This document shows positions 28,622 through 39,423 of a stretch of DNA of 64,000 nucleotides, one piece after another. This stretch comes from Leishmania infantum JPCM5 (Eukaryota; Euglenozoa; Kinetoplastea; Trypanosomatida; Trypanosomatidae). The notes beneath the pieces are model-generated. The model saw only the letters and a program-made list of their open reading frames with translations, searched no databases and was not told the DNA's origin. Both the position numbers and the translations under genes were made by a program. The stretch's first letter is position 1, and every line of letters begins with the position of its first letter. Location of the stretch: NCBI RefSeq assembly GCF_000002875.2, contig NC_009277.2, positions 126,501 to 190,500 of the forward strand, read 5' to 3'.

Positions 28622-30575
28622 GTTTGTGTGTGTGCATGTCTCTGCGTTACCGCGCATCGGACACAGTGTGGCTGGACGAACGCCCTCACCCTTTTTCGGA
28701 CTTGCTTGCTGCGCTTTTCAGGTTCCACTGCTGTGGCGGGTGGTGCTAACCGTCGAGGGACACCAAGCCGTCTTACCGTGGCGGCTGTCCGGCGTGTGCG
28801 CACTCGACGTGTCGTCTCTGCCTTTTGCGCTGCACGCATTAGCGGCATCGCCATCATCGCGCGTGCCCGTCTGCGTCTGTCCTTCCCTCCTCCCCTCTCC
28901 TCCCCTTCCCCTTTCTCTGTGTGTGGGTGTGTGGGGGCCGCACGATGGCCGGCCGGGCCGCCTGCTTTTCTTCCTTAGTGTGGCGCCTTCTGTGTTCGAC
29001 GGGCCTTGGACACGTCCGCCTTCGTGCGGCCCCTCCGCCCTCCCCCCGTATCATCGCTGTTCTGCCTGTCTGTGTGTATACCAGAACATTGCCGCTAGTG
29101 TCTGTGCCTGTATCTCTCTCTGTGTTGGATGTACAGTAGTCGTTTATTCGGCTTGTCTTGTCTTCGAATCGTTCAAGTGGAAGAGCAAGGTGCGGAGGGG
29201 GGGGCATGTGGGGTGGGTGTGGGGGCTGTCCATGCGTGCGCGTGCGCGTGTGTCTGCATCGCCTTGCGCCTACTCCGTCCTCCCTTCTCCGCTCATCTCT
29301 TTATCTTCTGCTTGCGTGGTCCTCTTCGCATCTCATGTATCAGCTCCGCTTGCCACCTCCACCCGCAACGACGTGTGTGCGCGACGTGTGCCGATGGAGG
29401 AGGATGGTCTCATGTACATCTTTCGTGTGCGCCGACTTGAGAGGGACCACCGGTCAGTGCCCCTCTCGTTCGCTCTATCTCTGGCTGACTGCCTCTCTCG
29501 CGTCGCCTTAGACTACCCACACCGACGTACGCATAGACACAACGTTTTTCTCTGCGTATGTGTGTGTGTGTGCCGGAGCCGCGCTCAACCTGTCAATCAA
29601 GAACAACAGCAGCGGCAAAGATATGCGCATAAGAGTGCGACAGCGGCAGGGGTCGACGAAGCTGGTTTTTGGTGGTGGTTCGCGCCGGTGGTGGGAGGGT
29701 GGATGGCTGTGAACTGTGGCGTAGTGGCGCCTCTGTCCGCCCTACCTTCGGCAACACGGCCTCCTCCTGCTCTTCGCCAACGGAGTCTTGAAGCTCCCAG
29801 GGCGTCGTCGTCTTTCTCTTGGTGTGTGCGCGAACGCATGCTGTGGTGAGGGTGTCCTGCGCGGGCGCGAGTGCGCAGCTGCGGATCGCCCCCGCGGACG
29901 TCCCTCTCATCTCTTCTCTTCCCCTGCTCTCCCACACACCTTAAAGCGTATTCCGCACGTGCATGGGAGGGTATGCGTGACTGTCGCAGACGCCCTGTCT
30001 TCCTTCACGACCCCCTCCCTCTCTGCCCCTCCTCTCATTCTTCTGCCAACTCGCAACGGTCACGGCCCCTTCCCTCTGCATAGAGCCCCTCTGCACGCGT
30101 CGTGTCGGGCTCTACGCTGACTGGACCTGCTGCAACGCACTTCTTTCTTGGCAACAAACAACAACAGAACGTACTCTAGTGTGTGTGTGTGTGTGCTCAC
30201 ACAGCGCCGCGCATCGCGCGTGAGAATGCGTGCTGGTGTGTGGCCGCTTCCCTGCCTCTGTTACCGTTCTTTGCTTGTGCGTCTGTGCGTCCTGCGGGCA
30301 GTGGAGGCAAACACTACAGCGGCAGACGCACATCGTGTCACTTCGGGGGGAGGGGGCCCTGGGTCTCACCCACTGCGCGAGAACGAAAAGCAGAGCACAC
30401 ACACGCACGACCTGCACCTATGTGCTCTGTCTTGGGCTGCCTTTCTTCGTTCGCATTCTCCCGTCCCTGCGCATCCGCAACGCCAATCAGTCGCACACAC
30501 ACACACTGAAGAGTACGCTGGCTGTCTATAAAAACGTATAGGGTGCGGCTCGCGATTAAGCGGCAGCTCTCCGCC
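28622..30575. other. Intergenic region
   Basis: This nearly 2-kb gap contains C/T- and TG-rich UTR sequence. A 407-codon open frame (28626-29849) starts with GTG and has the Val/Cys/Ser-rich composition of translated UTR. I do not regard it as a gene. Confidence 0.6.
30441..30490 (+). promoter_or_regulatory. Probable trans-splice acceptor for the 30576 gene
   Basis: A T/C-rich tract leads to CAATCAG with AG at 30489-30490. The next ATG is 30576. Confidence 0.45.
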
Positions 30576-31946
30576 ATGCTCGCTCATCGCCGCTACTCTA
30601 GCGTATCATCCTCGTCGTCCGGCGTCTTCAGTGAGCCGAGTGATGGCGGTACCAGCAGCGGCAATGATAGCAACTCTTACTACTCCGAAGGATCCGGCTC
30701 CTACCGCTCCGTGTCCTCCGTGCTGACCTCCTCTCGGTCCGGGGCGACGACCACCGCAGCCACGGCAGCCAGCTCCACCTCAGCCGTCGACTCGTCGTCC
30801 ACGAATACATTCTCAGATGTGCTGACAACATCGTCGGCGCGCTCGCACTCCTCAGCACCCCCCAGGCGCGCAGTGGCCCGCTCCGCTGCCTCCAGATCCG
30901 AGGTCGTTGGGCACAAAACTACCAAAGGTGCCAGTGGCGTCGTCGCCAACCACAATAACAAGGGGGTAGGGGACACGCTGGCGCAGCGGACAGTCTTCAC
31001 TTTCACGGAGACCACCACCGCCAGCAGTGCCACGGTGGACGACACCGACGCGCTCGTGAGTGCGCCGCAGTCGCCGATGCCGCAAGCGGCACTCGCACCC
31101 GTCTCCAACCGCACCGCGGACGTCGCCAGGGAGAAGCGTTACCACATCTCTGAGGAAGAGCTGGTGCGCCACCCATGGGCGCCGGTGGACTGCGACACGA
31201 CCGTGGACGCGCGCAAGGGGGGCGGCGATCGCGGTGGGTTGGCACTCAGTGTGCTGGACACGATTCACACGGTCTCGATGGCGGTGCCGCCGCCGCCAGA
31301 GGAGGCGCAGCGACGCCGCGAAGAGGGCGGCCTGACTTATCCGAGCCGTCTGACGCTCCGCTTTGTGCGCAGCTCGTCACCACTGCGCCACTGCGCCAGC
31401 GCTGTGGCGCAGGACAAGGACGGCACGGGAAACGGCGGCGGGGGAGCGACGTTGGGAACCGACGGCGCCACCGCCACACGTGCGCGCAAGACCTTCATCT
31501 GCTGCTGCTTCCATGGTTGCAGTGGGAAGGCGCCGTGCAAAATGAAAAGTTACACGGCGATGCGGCGGAAGCGTCACCATCCCCTGCGCAGCCATCACGT
31601 GCCGCTGGTGAACTTCTGCACGACGCGTGAGCATGGCATTCCGATGGAGGGCGTCCAAAACGTGTTGCCGAGCGTCGAGGAAGCTGCCGGCTACCAAAAC
31701 CTCAAAGTCGACATGATGGGCACAGAGGAGCTCCCGAAGCAGCTGCAGAAGGCAATACAGCCATGGGGCCGACCTGCCAGCGGCTTGCGCCTTGAAAAGT
31801 CGTACGCCTTTGGCCACGGAGCTGGCGGAGGGCAGGACGGGGCCGGGCAGTCTGCCTTTATGCGTGACGGTGACCCGCAGGGCTTCTGGATCGCGCAGCT
31901 GCACAGGCACGCAAGCGTGCGCCTCGAGCCCATCGGGATCGAGTGA
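30576..31946 (+). CDS. Hypothetical protein with Cys/His-rich segment
   Basis: The product has 456 residues and no recognised family. The frame opens upstream with GTG at 30543, but the first ATG is at 30576 (MLAHRRYSS). The N-terminal 150 residues are Ser/Thr-rich and probably disordered. A short motif, ISEEELVRHPWAPVDCD, precedes a region of mixed composition. A dense cysteine cluster follows (FICCCFHGCSGKAPCKMK, starting near residue 307), then basic and His-rich sequence (RRKRHHPLRSHH). This may bind metal or nucleic acid, though it fits no standard finger. The last 100 residues look globular. Codon use matches the neighbours. Confidence 0.75.
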   Translation: MLAHRRYSSVSSSSSGVFSEPSDGGTSSGNDSNSYYSEGSGSYRSVSSVLTSSRSGATTTAATAASSTSAVDSSSTNTFSDVLTTSSARSHSSAPPRRAVARSAASRSEVVGHKTTKGASGVVANHNNKGVGDTLAQRTVFTFTETTTASSATVDDTDALVSAPQSPMPQAALAPVSNRTADVAREKRYHISEEELVRHPWAPVDCDTTVDARKGGGDRGGLALSVLDTIHTVSMAVPPPPEEAQRRREEGGLTYPSRLTLRFVRSSSPLRHCASAVAQDKDGTGNGGGGATLGTDGATATRARKTFICCCFHGCSGKAPCKMKSYTAMRRKRHHPLRSHHVPLVNFCTTREHGIPMEGVQNVLPSVEEAAGYQNLKVDMMGTEELPKQLQKAIQPWGRPASGLRLEKSYAFGHGAGGGQDGAGQSAFMRDGDPQGFWIAQLHRHASVRLEPIGIE

Positions 31947-34301
31947 GGCGTTCATCAGCACATGAGGGGTGGCGAGAGCGCGCGAGAAGGTGAGGTGGGG
32001 AGAACTGGGCTGGAGGGTGTGTATTAGTGCGTACGGTTTGTGTGTGTTGGCGGGAGGGGTGCCGCACAGGCATGAACGGAGACGCTCACGGCACCATGCT
32101 CATCCTTGTCTCCTCTCTTGCGCAGCTTCTGCAGCCCACGCAGGCGTGTGTGTGTGTGTCTTCTCCTCGATCTAGAGTTCTTTTTTTTTGTGTACATGAA
32201 GCGCACAGCTGTGCACGTCACGACGTTGCCTGTTCATGCGCTTGCATACGGGCGTGTTTGTGGATGTTTGCTAACTACCCCATTCACCTCACCCCACCCT
32301 CTCTCTCCGTGTGTTGTACACCTGCGTCTATACCACCGCACCTCTCTGTTACTGTTGTCTTGCTCTGCAATCTCTTTTTCTCTCTGTGTCTCTTTCTGTA
32401 TTTCTGATGCCCCCCTCCCCCATCTTTCTTCTCCAATGCTTGACACTGTGACCACGCCTCAGCGCCTTTGTCGGTCTCTCTATTCCCTCTCCCCTACACA
32501 CACTCGCTCTCCACGTGCCTCCAGCCCCTCCGCCGTCCGACACGCGCCGCTCTCTCCCCGATCTCACGTGTTGGAGTCGTTTTATTCGGCCAAAGCCACC
32601 GTTCCCGTCGCGCTCGTACGCCTGATCGTACACCGACTCTCTCCGTTCTGCGTCTTCTCGTGCGTGCGTGATGGAGCGAAGCTGGTATGCAGAGCTTTAG
32701 GCGAGAGGCTGGTGCAGTTGTGCTCGTGCTCCGGGTGAGGTACTGTTGGCGGAGCGAGCGAGCACGAGAAGACAAGAAAGAAGTGTGCATGTGTGCATTG
32801 TGTGTGCGTGAGTCGGTGAAGGATGGCGAGCGCATACACACGCACCGAGGGGGGTGGGGAGGGCCATCACTGCCTTGTACATCTGCATCTCTCTTCCGCT
32901 AGAGCAAAGTAATGCACAAGACGGAAGCTCCCCAGCTGAACACGCTTGCACGCCGCTGCGTGAAACAGAGTAGTGACAGCCTCCGCATGAGGATACGCTT
33001 GGCCTTCTTGTTCCTCTTCCGCGAGCCTCCACCCCTCTCGGCGTGTCGGCCGGCCCGTCTCCGGTGCGTTCGCACATCGGCAGTTGCCGCAGCTCTTCCA
33101 CACATACGAAGACGGTGGAGGGTAGGAGCGGAGGCCACGCGAGGTGGGAGGAAGAGAGGTCAGAGAGATGGTGAGGGCACACTGCCAAACGCGCGCGCAG
33201 GTCTACCAGGAACCTGTACGACCCGCGTCATCGTCGTCTTCTCCTTGACACAACCACAACCGCGACACGTGCAGGCGGGGTGGTGATGGTGGCTGTTCAA
33301 TGGATGAGACTCATTGCGCCCCTTGTGTTCGAATCTTTTTTTCTGCTGCACACGGACAGACAGCGACAGACTGGGGCACACATATCTATCTCTTCTTCCG
33401 CTCTCCGCTCCCCCTCTCGCCATTTCACACGCCCCCCAAACGCACACGCACACAGCTGCCTTGCACATTTCGTGTTTTCCTTCTTCCCTCGCCCTGTGTG
33501 TGCACGCCTCTTTCGCCTTGTCTCTCCATCTTCTTCGCTGGCACCACCACCATCTGCTGCAGCGTGTGCGTGCGTGTGTGTGCACATCTCTTCCTCTCTC
33601 CCTCGTGTGTGTGCGTGTGTGAGGGTCGAGAACCCCAACTCGGTTGTCTTGCCGTTCACACGCGTAGCGCGTGCGACACGCGTGTGTCGGCGTGACGCTT
33701 GGCAGCGCTCTCCTTGTCTTTTTGGCATCATTCGTTGCGCCTACCTACTCTCTCACTGACACACGCACACACACACGTATATGTATACGTATATACATAC
33801 ATGTCTTGCGCAGCAATCGGTGCAGTTCTCCCCCCTCCTCCTCTTCTTCCTCTTCCTCTCTCTGCCGTTGTGCGTGCGTGTGTAGGTATTTCTTAGCCAC
33901 TTCCTCTCCTCCTCTCCTCACCTTCCTGTAGGCTGCTGCTACTTCACATCGTCGCAGCCATAGCAATCATCGCCGCTGTGTGCCATTGTTAGTACTACTG
34001 CTGCTGTTTTAGGGCGTCACTGTGTGCCTGCTCGTGTATGGGAGAGGGGCAAGGCTCAAGAGGCAGATCTGTCACCGCCTTTCAGGATAGCGAAGGGTGT
34101 GCCACACCACCACCAACCTGCCGCTTCTCTCCTCGCCTCTCGCCGTCTCTCTCTGCGTGTGTGTGTGGGTGTGTGTGTTTGCCCTTTTCCTTGTGTGTTG
34201 GTTACGCGGCATTTCGCACGGAGCACCACTGGCACGCTACCGTCACCGCCGTTCCCCCTCCCCTCCCGCATCGAAAGCCGCCGGCTGAGCGAGACGCGCA
34301 A
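31947..34301. other. Intergenic region
   Basis: This 2.35-kb gap consists of C/T-rich, CA/TG-rich and AT-rich (around 33777-33804) simple sequence. It has many short open frames of UTR-like composition. No gene or RNA was recognised. Confidence 0.6.
34250..34277 (+). promoter_or_regulatory. Probable trans-splice acceptor for the NAD kinase gene
   Basis: A CCCCCTCCCCTCCC tract is followed by AG at 34276-34277. The first ATG afterwards is 34302, which excludes the open frame upstream to 34038. Confidence 0.6.
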
Positions 34302-37300
34302 ATGCGCCGAATGCAGGTGGCGCTGTGCACCAGCGGTGACCCGTATCACGTGCCGTCGCTTGCACGTGTCGCACTCTTCCCGCTGCATCTGGACCCGCCA
34401 ACGAAGCAACATCGCGAGCTGTTCCGGCTGCTGCTCGGCGCGCCAGATCTCGCCGCCGGGCCGTCGATGCCCTCCTCTACGGCATCAAAGCTCGCGTCAC
34501 CGTTGCCGAGCATCTCCACCGCTGCCACGTCGGCGGCGGCGGCCGCGTCGTCGTCCTCTTGCCTCCCTCGGCGGTCGCCCTCTGTTTCTCCCGGGCTCTT
34601 ATCCGCCACCGCGGTTCCTTCTCATGCGAAGGCGATCCAGTCCGGCGTCACTGCGCGGGGGCTGAACGTGTTCGACCGCTCCACTGAGGGGACCATGAGT
34701 ACGTCATTGCCACCGTCACCGGTGGCACAGACCAAGTCTAGCGGCGAATGGCAGCAGGGCGTTCATTTCGCGAGTGCGACAGCACCAACGCCGTCGACCG
34801 ACACCGCGTCGTCCTCCGGCATCTCCAGCGTCAACGACTCTGACCCCATCTCCTGCGGCACCTCGTCGCCGTACTGGTACATGGAGGCGTTCGCAACGAG
34901 CCTGCGCGAGGACAGTCAGCTGGCGCCCTTTGACTATATCATCCTTATCCCCAACACCCGATACCCTGTCAGCCTGCGTCAATCGACGCACCTCGCGGCG
35001 CTGGCGGTACTTGCGGCGCGCGGCTTGGCTCGCGTGCACGTCGACTTCACCGCGCTGGAGCACCCAGACGAGTCGATGCCCATCGTATACGAGCTCATCT
35101 GCCGCTACCCCAACAGCGTGCTGGTCCACTGGCTGCATGACGCTTACGAGGTGCTCAACTGGAGCCACTTCGCCGACTTCAAGTCGACGGTGCCGATGCT
35201 GCTGCTGCAGACGCAGAGCTACCCACCGAAGGCGCTGGAGCGACAGCGGCCGATGGGCGGCGTGTCGCGGCTCACGTCACGACAGTATCACTCGCCGATT
35301 GGCCAGTACGTGCGCAGCCCGGAGGAGGCGGACTACTATCGGCGCGCAGAGCGCTTTATGAAAGCGGCATCCAAGTACCGCCGACGCAACGCGACGCCCA
35401 TGACGACGGCGACAGCAGACGGCGGCGATCCGGAGAGGCGCTACGAGAGTGCCTCGCTGGTGGATCGGGAGTCGGACTACTTCGACGACGTCCCCAACGT
35501 GCCGTCGCCGCGGCGTAAGCTCGACGAAGACGTGCCGGAAAGCGGCACCGAGGCGACCAAGAGGTCGCTACAGCCGGAGTACGCGAAGGTGCTGGCCCGC
35601 TCGCCGCTGCTGCGCGGCGTCGACACCACGACGCGGACGGCCTCCACGGCCTCCACCTCGGTCTCCATCTCCGCCGCTGGAGGTCGCGCGACAGGCCTGA
35701 AAACGGGACTCCCGTGGCGGGAGTCCTCGTCGGTGCACGGGGAACCGGGGCTGAGCTACGTGAACTGCGCCAAAGGTCGCTGGTGGAACACGCCTGGCGG
35801 CCGCGGCGATGACGAGGTCGAGGTGAGCCGCTCGTACTGGAGCTCCACTAGCAGCAGCTGGCTCGGCGGCGGCACTGCATCATCTGCGGCTCTGCCCGAG
35901 TGGATGGAGGAGGAAGGGGTGACGACGGCGGACCACGCGCGGGGAAGGCACCAGCGCCGCCGCGTCAGAGACGCCTCTACCGTCGCTGCCGAAGCCCACG
36001 AAGCCGGTGACGTCTTCGAGACGGGCGACTGCTCCGGTGAGAGTGATCAGAGGTCGCAGAAAATGGACACGGTGGTGTCTGACGACGGCTTTGCGCTCAT
36101 GGAGGACACTCCGGCGGACGAGGGAGCCGGCGCCGGGGTCTCTCGAGCAGGCTCAAAAACGAACACTGAGAGGAGGCAGCTCTCTCTGGCCAAGTCGGTG
36201 GCTGGTGCGGCGTCTACAACCACGAGAGCAGGCACGGCGCCCGCCGTGCCCACCTCGCCGGAGGGTCGCGAGGCCGCAGATGAAGAAACCCGCAAGCGCT
36301 TTCTGACCCGCGAGATCGAGGAGGTGCGTGCGGAGCTGAAGCGCATGCTAAGGCCGGGCAGCGCCGCCGCCGCCACCGCTGTTTCCATGACTACCTCGGG
36401 TGGCGTCACCACGGGCGCTGCCGCTGCTGCTGCAGGCGGGAACTCCTCTGACGGGGTAGGAGCGGCGAGGTCGAGCTCAGCATCGGGCGGCCGGGTATCG
36501 AAGACGCGCGCTAACATCACGGCTCGTCTCGCCGCTCACTGCGCTGCCAGCCCTTTCGGCGCTGAGGATGCTCGCCACGAAGAGCACTACCCGGCGCGAC
36601 GTCGCAACCGCACCGTGCGCCAGCTGATCGACGAGCTCTACCCGCCGCGCGCGTATGCCTCCGTGAGCGCTGCGACTAGCGCGAGCGCCGCGTCCGCGGC
36701 CACAGAAGCCGGCGTGGTGGGCGCCACATTCGCCACGGACTCATCGCACTTCTTTTCGTCGTCGCATCCGATGCTGAAGCCCAGGGCAGAGCCGCAGTCC
36801 TCTGCGGCTGCGATGCCGTTCAACCAACACGACGGCAGCAGCCACAACTACGAGAGCGGCGACCGAAATAGCAGCAGCGGCAGCGCGTTCATGGACCTCA
36901 GCGCGTGGTTGGACGCACCAATGGTGGAGGTTCACCCCATCACGCGGAGCACCGGCGCGGATGTGCGGCAGGCGCTTTGGGAGCAGGAGATCCACCCCTC
37001 TTTCATCTTAACGGATTGCGTGCAGCGGTACGTTGAGGGGCATGGCCTCTACCGCGACCCCCGTAAGGCAACAGCCGCCTCTCTCTACGGCAGCGTCGGC
37101 GTCAGCAGCGACTACGGCAACGGCGCCCGCAGCGGCAGCGGTGGCGGTGGCGGCGCCTCCGGACTGGGCGGCAGCGCCGGGGCGGTGGGACAGATGGGTG
37201 GCTCCGATGCCGGGTTCCGCGACTCGGCGGCGGCCGGCGTCTGCGGTGCTAGCAGTGGCGTCGGCGGCGGCATGGGCAACAGCGCCGGCGGCAGTATTGG

Positions 37301-38132
37301 CATCCGCCGCGTCGTTGCCCCACGCGACACGGCCACGCTCTCCTTTCCTGGGCTCATCCCTCGTCTGGAACTCCACTACGATCGCAACAACCTCCTTGCA
37401 CGAGAGCAGTACGAGAAGCTGCGCATTTTCCAGTGTCAGGACGGCGAGGAGCCGGACCTGATTGTGCCTATCGGCGGCGATGGGTACATGATGCACTGCA
37501 TCCGCAAGAACTGGCGACGCTTCATCCCCTTCTACGGCGTCAACGCCGGCCACGTCGGCTACTTGCTGAACGACCGCTCTACCTTGGAGGAGCTCTTCTC
37601 CTCGCCGCTGAAGCTGCACTTCACGACAATGCTATACTGCCAGGCGGAGAAGGAGAGCGACACGGGCGAGCGGATGTTGCTGTCGGAGCTGGCGTTCAAC
37701 GATGCCTGGGTGGAGCGGTCGAGCGGGCAGACGGCGCTGATCCGCATTCTCGTCAACGGGCAGGAGCGCATTCGACGGCTGCGTGGTGATGGCGTGCTTG
37801 TCTCCACGGCCGCCGGCAGCACAGCCTACAGCCAGGCTCTGGGCGCGTCCCCTGTGCCGGTGGGCGCACCGCTCATCCAAATCGTCGGAAGCAACGTTGT
37901 ATCGCCCGCGCAGTGGCGACCGGCGCATCTCGATCAGGAAGACCAGGTGGAGTTCGAGGTCATCGACAGCACAAAGCGGCCATGCCGCTGCTACGTCGAC
38001 TCCGTTGATGTTGGTAACGTAACGCGCTTGCTCATCCGGTCCAGCCGAGTCGCCGGCGTGACCCTCGCCTTCTCGAAGAGCTGCGATTTGCAGCACAAGT
38101 TGTACCAGATGCAGTTCCCCAAGACGCTGTGA
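34302..38132 (+). CDS. NADK: NAD kinase with a very long N-terminal extension
   Basis: The product phosphorylates NAD to NADP using ATP. The catalytic domain occupies the last 300 or so of 1276 residues. The GGDG nucleotide motif is at 1058-1061, NAGHVGYL starts at residue 1081, and DGVLVSTAAGSTAYSQALG starts at residue 1163. All three are intact, so activity is expected. Typical NAD kinases have 300-500 residues. The additional 1000 residues include one normal-looking domain at about 190-370 (FDYIILIPNTRYPVS, VLVHWLHDAYEVLNW), which I cannot assign. Between it and the kinase lie Ser-, Ala- and Gly-rich disordered stretches, one with a charged segment (REIEEVRAELKRML). A start at the second ATG (34311) would remove three residues. 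Confidence 0.9.
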   Translation: MRRMQVALCTSGDPYHVPSLARVALFPLHLDPPTKQHRELFRLLLGAPDLAAGPSMPSSTASKLASPLPSISTAATSAAAAASSSSCLPRRSPSVSPGLLSATAVPSHAKAIQSGVTARGLNVFDRSTEGTMSTSLPPSPVAQTKSSGEWQQGVHFASATAPTPSTDTASSSGISSVNDSDPISCGTSSPYWYMEAFATSLREDSQLAPFDYIILIPNTRYPVSLRQSTHLAALAVLAARGLARVHVDFTALEHPDESMPIVYELICRYPNSVLVHWLHDAYEVLNWSHFADFKSTVPMLLLQTQSYPPKALERQRPMGGVSRLTSRQYHSPIGQYVRSPEEADYYRRAERFMKAASKYRRRNATPMTTATADGGDPERRYESASLVDRESDYFDDVPNVPSPRRKLDEDVPESGTEATKRSLQPEYAKVLARSPLLRGVDTTTRTASTASTSVSISAAGGRATGLKTGLPWRESSSVHGEPGLSYVNCAKGRWWNTPGGRGDDEVEVSRSYWSSTSSSWLGGGTASSAALPEWMEEEGVTTADHARGRHQRRRVRDASTVAAEAHEAGDVFETGDCSGESDQRSQKMDTVVSDDGFALMEDTPADEGAGAGVSRAGSKTNTERRQLSLAKSVAGAASTTTRAGTAPAVPTSPEGREAADEETRKRFLTREIEEVRAELKRMLRPGSAAAATAVSMTTSGGVTTGAAAAAAGGNSSDGVGAARSSSASGGRVSKTRANITARLAAHCAASPFGAEDARHEEHYPARRRNRTVRQLIDELYPPRAYASVSAATSASAASAATEAGVVGATFATDSSHFFSSSHPMLKPRAEPQSSAAAMPFNQHDGSSHNYESGDRNSSSGSAFMDLSAWLDAPMVEVHPITRSTGADVRQALWEQEIHPSFILTDCVQRYVEGHGLYRDPRKATAASLYGSVGVSSDYGNGARSGSGGGGGASGLGGSAGAVGQMGGSDAGFRDSAAAGVCGASSGVGGGMGNSAGGSIGIRRVVAPRDTATLSFPGLIPRLELHYDRNNLLAREQYEKLRIFQCQDGEEPDLIVPIGGDGYMMHCIRKNWRRFIPFYGVNAGHVGYLLNDRSTLEELFSSPLKLHFTTMLYCQAEKESDTGERMLLSELAFNDAWVERSSGQTALIRILVNGQERIRRLRGDGVLVSTAAGSTAYSQALGASPVPVGAPLIQIVGSNVVSPAQWRPAHLDQEDQVEFEVIDSTKRPCRCYVDSVDVGNVTRLLIRSSRVAGVTLAFSKSCDLQHKLYQMQFPKTL

Positions 38133-39423
38133 AGGTGGCAAGGTAGTCGGGGTCTGAGGGGGTGAGGGTGGGGGAGAGAGATGGGTCTTGGCTGATTCTG
38201 CCCATGCATGTCTGTCTCTGCTTCTGCCGTGTGTATGTGTGCGTGCGCGTTGACAAGAAGTCCGCCACTACCACAGCAGCGGCAGCAGCAGGCGCAGCTT
38301 ACCATCTGCGTGCACCCCGTGCCCACATCAGTCGACACACGCGCCACGGCGCTTTTCCTCGCCGGCCTCGTCGTCCTCCTCAAACAATCGTATCCCTTCT
38401 TCTTTCCGTTGCTTGGGCCATCGTGTGAGGGGGATGCTCACGGTACATCTCTGTCGCTGCCGTCTCCCTCTCTTTGTCGTTCGCGTTATGCATTTTCAAA
38501 CCACGATGTGGCGGATGCTGCAACCCTCTCTCACTCCCTGGCGCAGCCATGCAGTGAAGGAAGGTGGCCAATCAGGTGATGGTGCAAGAGGTGAGGAGGT
38601 TGTGCGCATACAAGCATACACACAGCGGCGTGTGCGTGCGTACTCACTCCGTCTCTCCTCCACCGCCTTCTCTCGTTCTGTGCGTGCACCGCCACCTCTC
38701 TGTCGAACGTGCAACTGCGCACAGGAAAGCAAGGCCCACTGCTTGCTGCTCCCGCCACGCGCACCGACAGCATCTCCACTTATTCTCCTCCTCACCTTCC
38801 CTCCCCCTCCTTTCGTTGCGCACCGCTGCTCTGTCTGTCGCTCTTGCGCGAGCGGGTGTGTGCCTGTGTTCCTGAAGTGCGGTCGTAGCCAATCGACGGC
38901 CACTGCTCACACGCAAGCGCATCCATACAAAAAGAGAGAGAGACTTGGCCACAGATTTGGTCGGTTTGATACTTCGAGTATTTCTCTACTTGTTAACATA
39001 GATAGAAGGTGGGCGGCGAGGACATCGACAACAACTCTGCCCCGCCCCACCCCCACCTCACTCCCGCCCCTCTTCGGCTCTGCTCGGTGCTTCCCTTTTT
39101 CATTGGTGTTAACACGATTTTCGTTTTGCGTGTGCTTGTGCGCGCGCGCGCCTGCGCTTGCGCAGACTCTCGGATCGTGCGCTGAGCTTCTCGGGTGCCA
39201 TCACATCAAAGCAAGTGCGTCGCACATCAAGGCCTCTCGCGGGAGGACGGACGTGCGGTTTCTCGTTTCCTCTGTGCGTGTCGGTCTCCTTGGAGCTGCT
39301 GCGCTCGCATCACGTGAGGGCATCGGCACGGCGTATGTGCCTTTCCTGCGTCTTGCTCCTCCGCCGACCCTTTGCCAGCGAGAGAGTAGGGGTGCACCCC
39401 TCTCTTCCTCCCCAAGCACGGAT
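38133..39423. other. Intergenic region
   Basis: This 1.3-kb gap contains the 3' UTR of the NAD kinase gene and the 5' UTR of the condensin gene. The condensin frame stays open back to 38413, but begins there with TTG and has UTR-like composition. Confidence 0.6.
39399..39416 (+). promoter_or_regulatory. Probable trans-splice acceptor for the condensin gene
   Basis: CCCCTCTCTTCCTCCCC is followed by AAG with AG at 39415-39416, eight bases before the ATG at 39424. An alternative CCAG is at 39376-39377. Confidence 0.55.

Noticed and set aside
28626..29849. 407-codon open frame on the + strand
   Set aside because: It begins with GTG, is rich in Val/Cys/Ser/Arg from TG- and CT-rich DNA, has no motif, and lies in a normal-sized intergenic gap.
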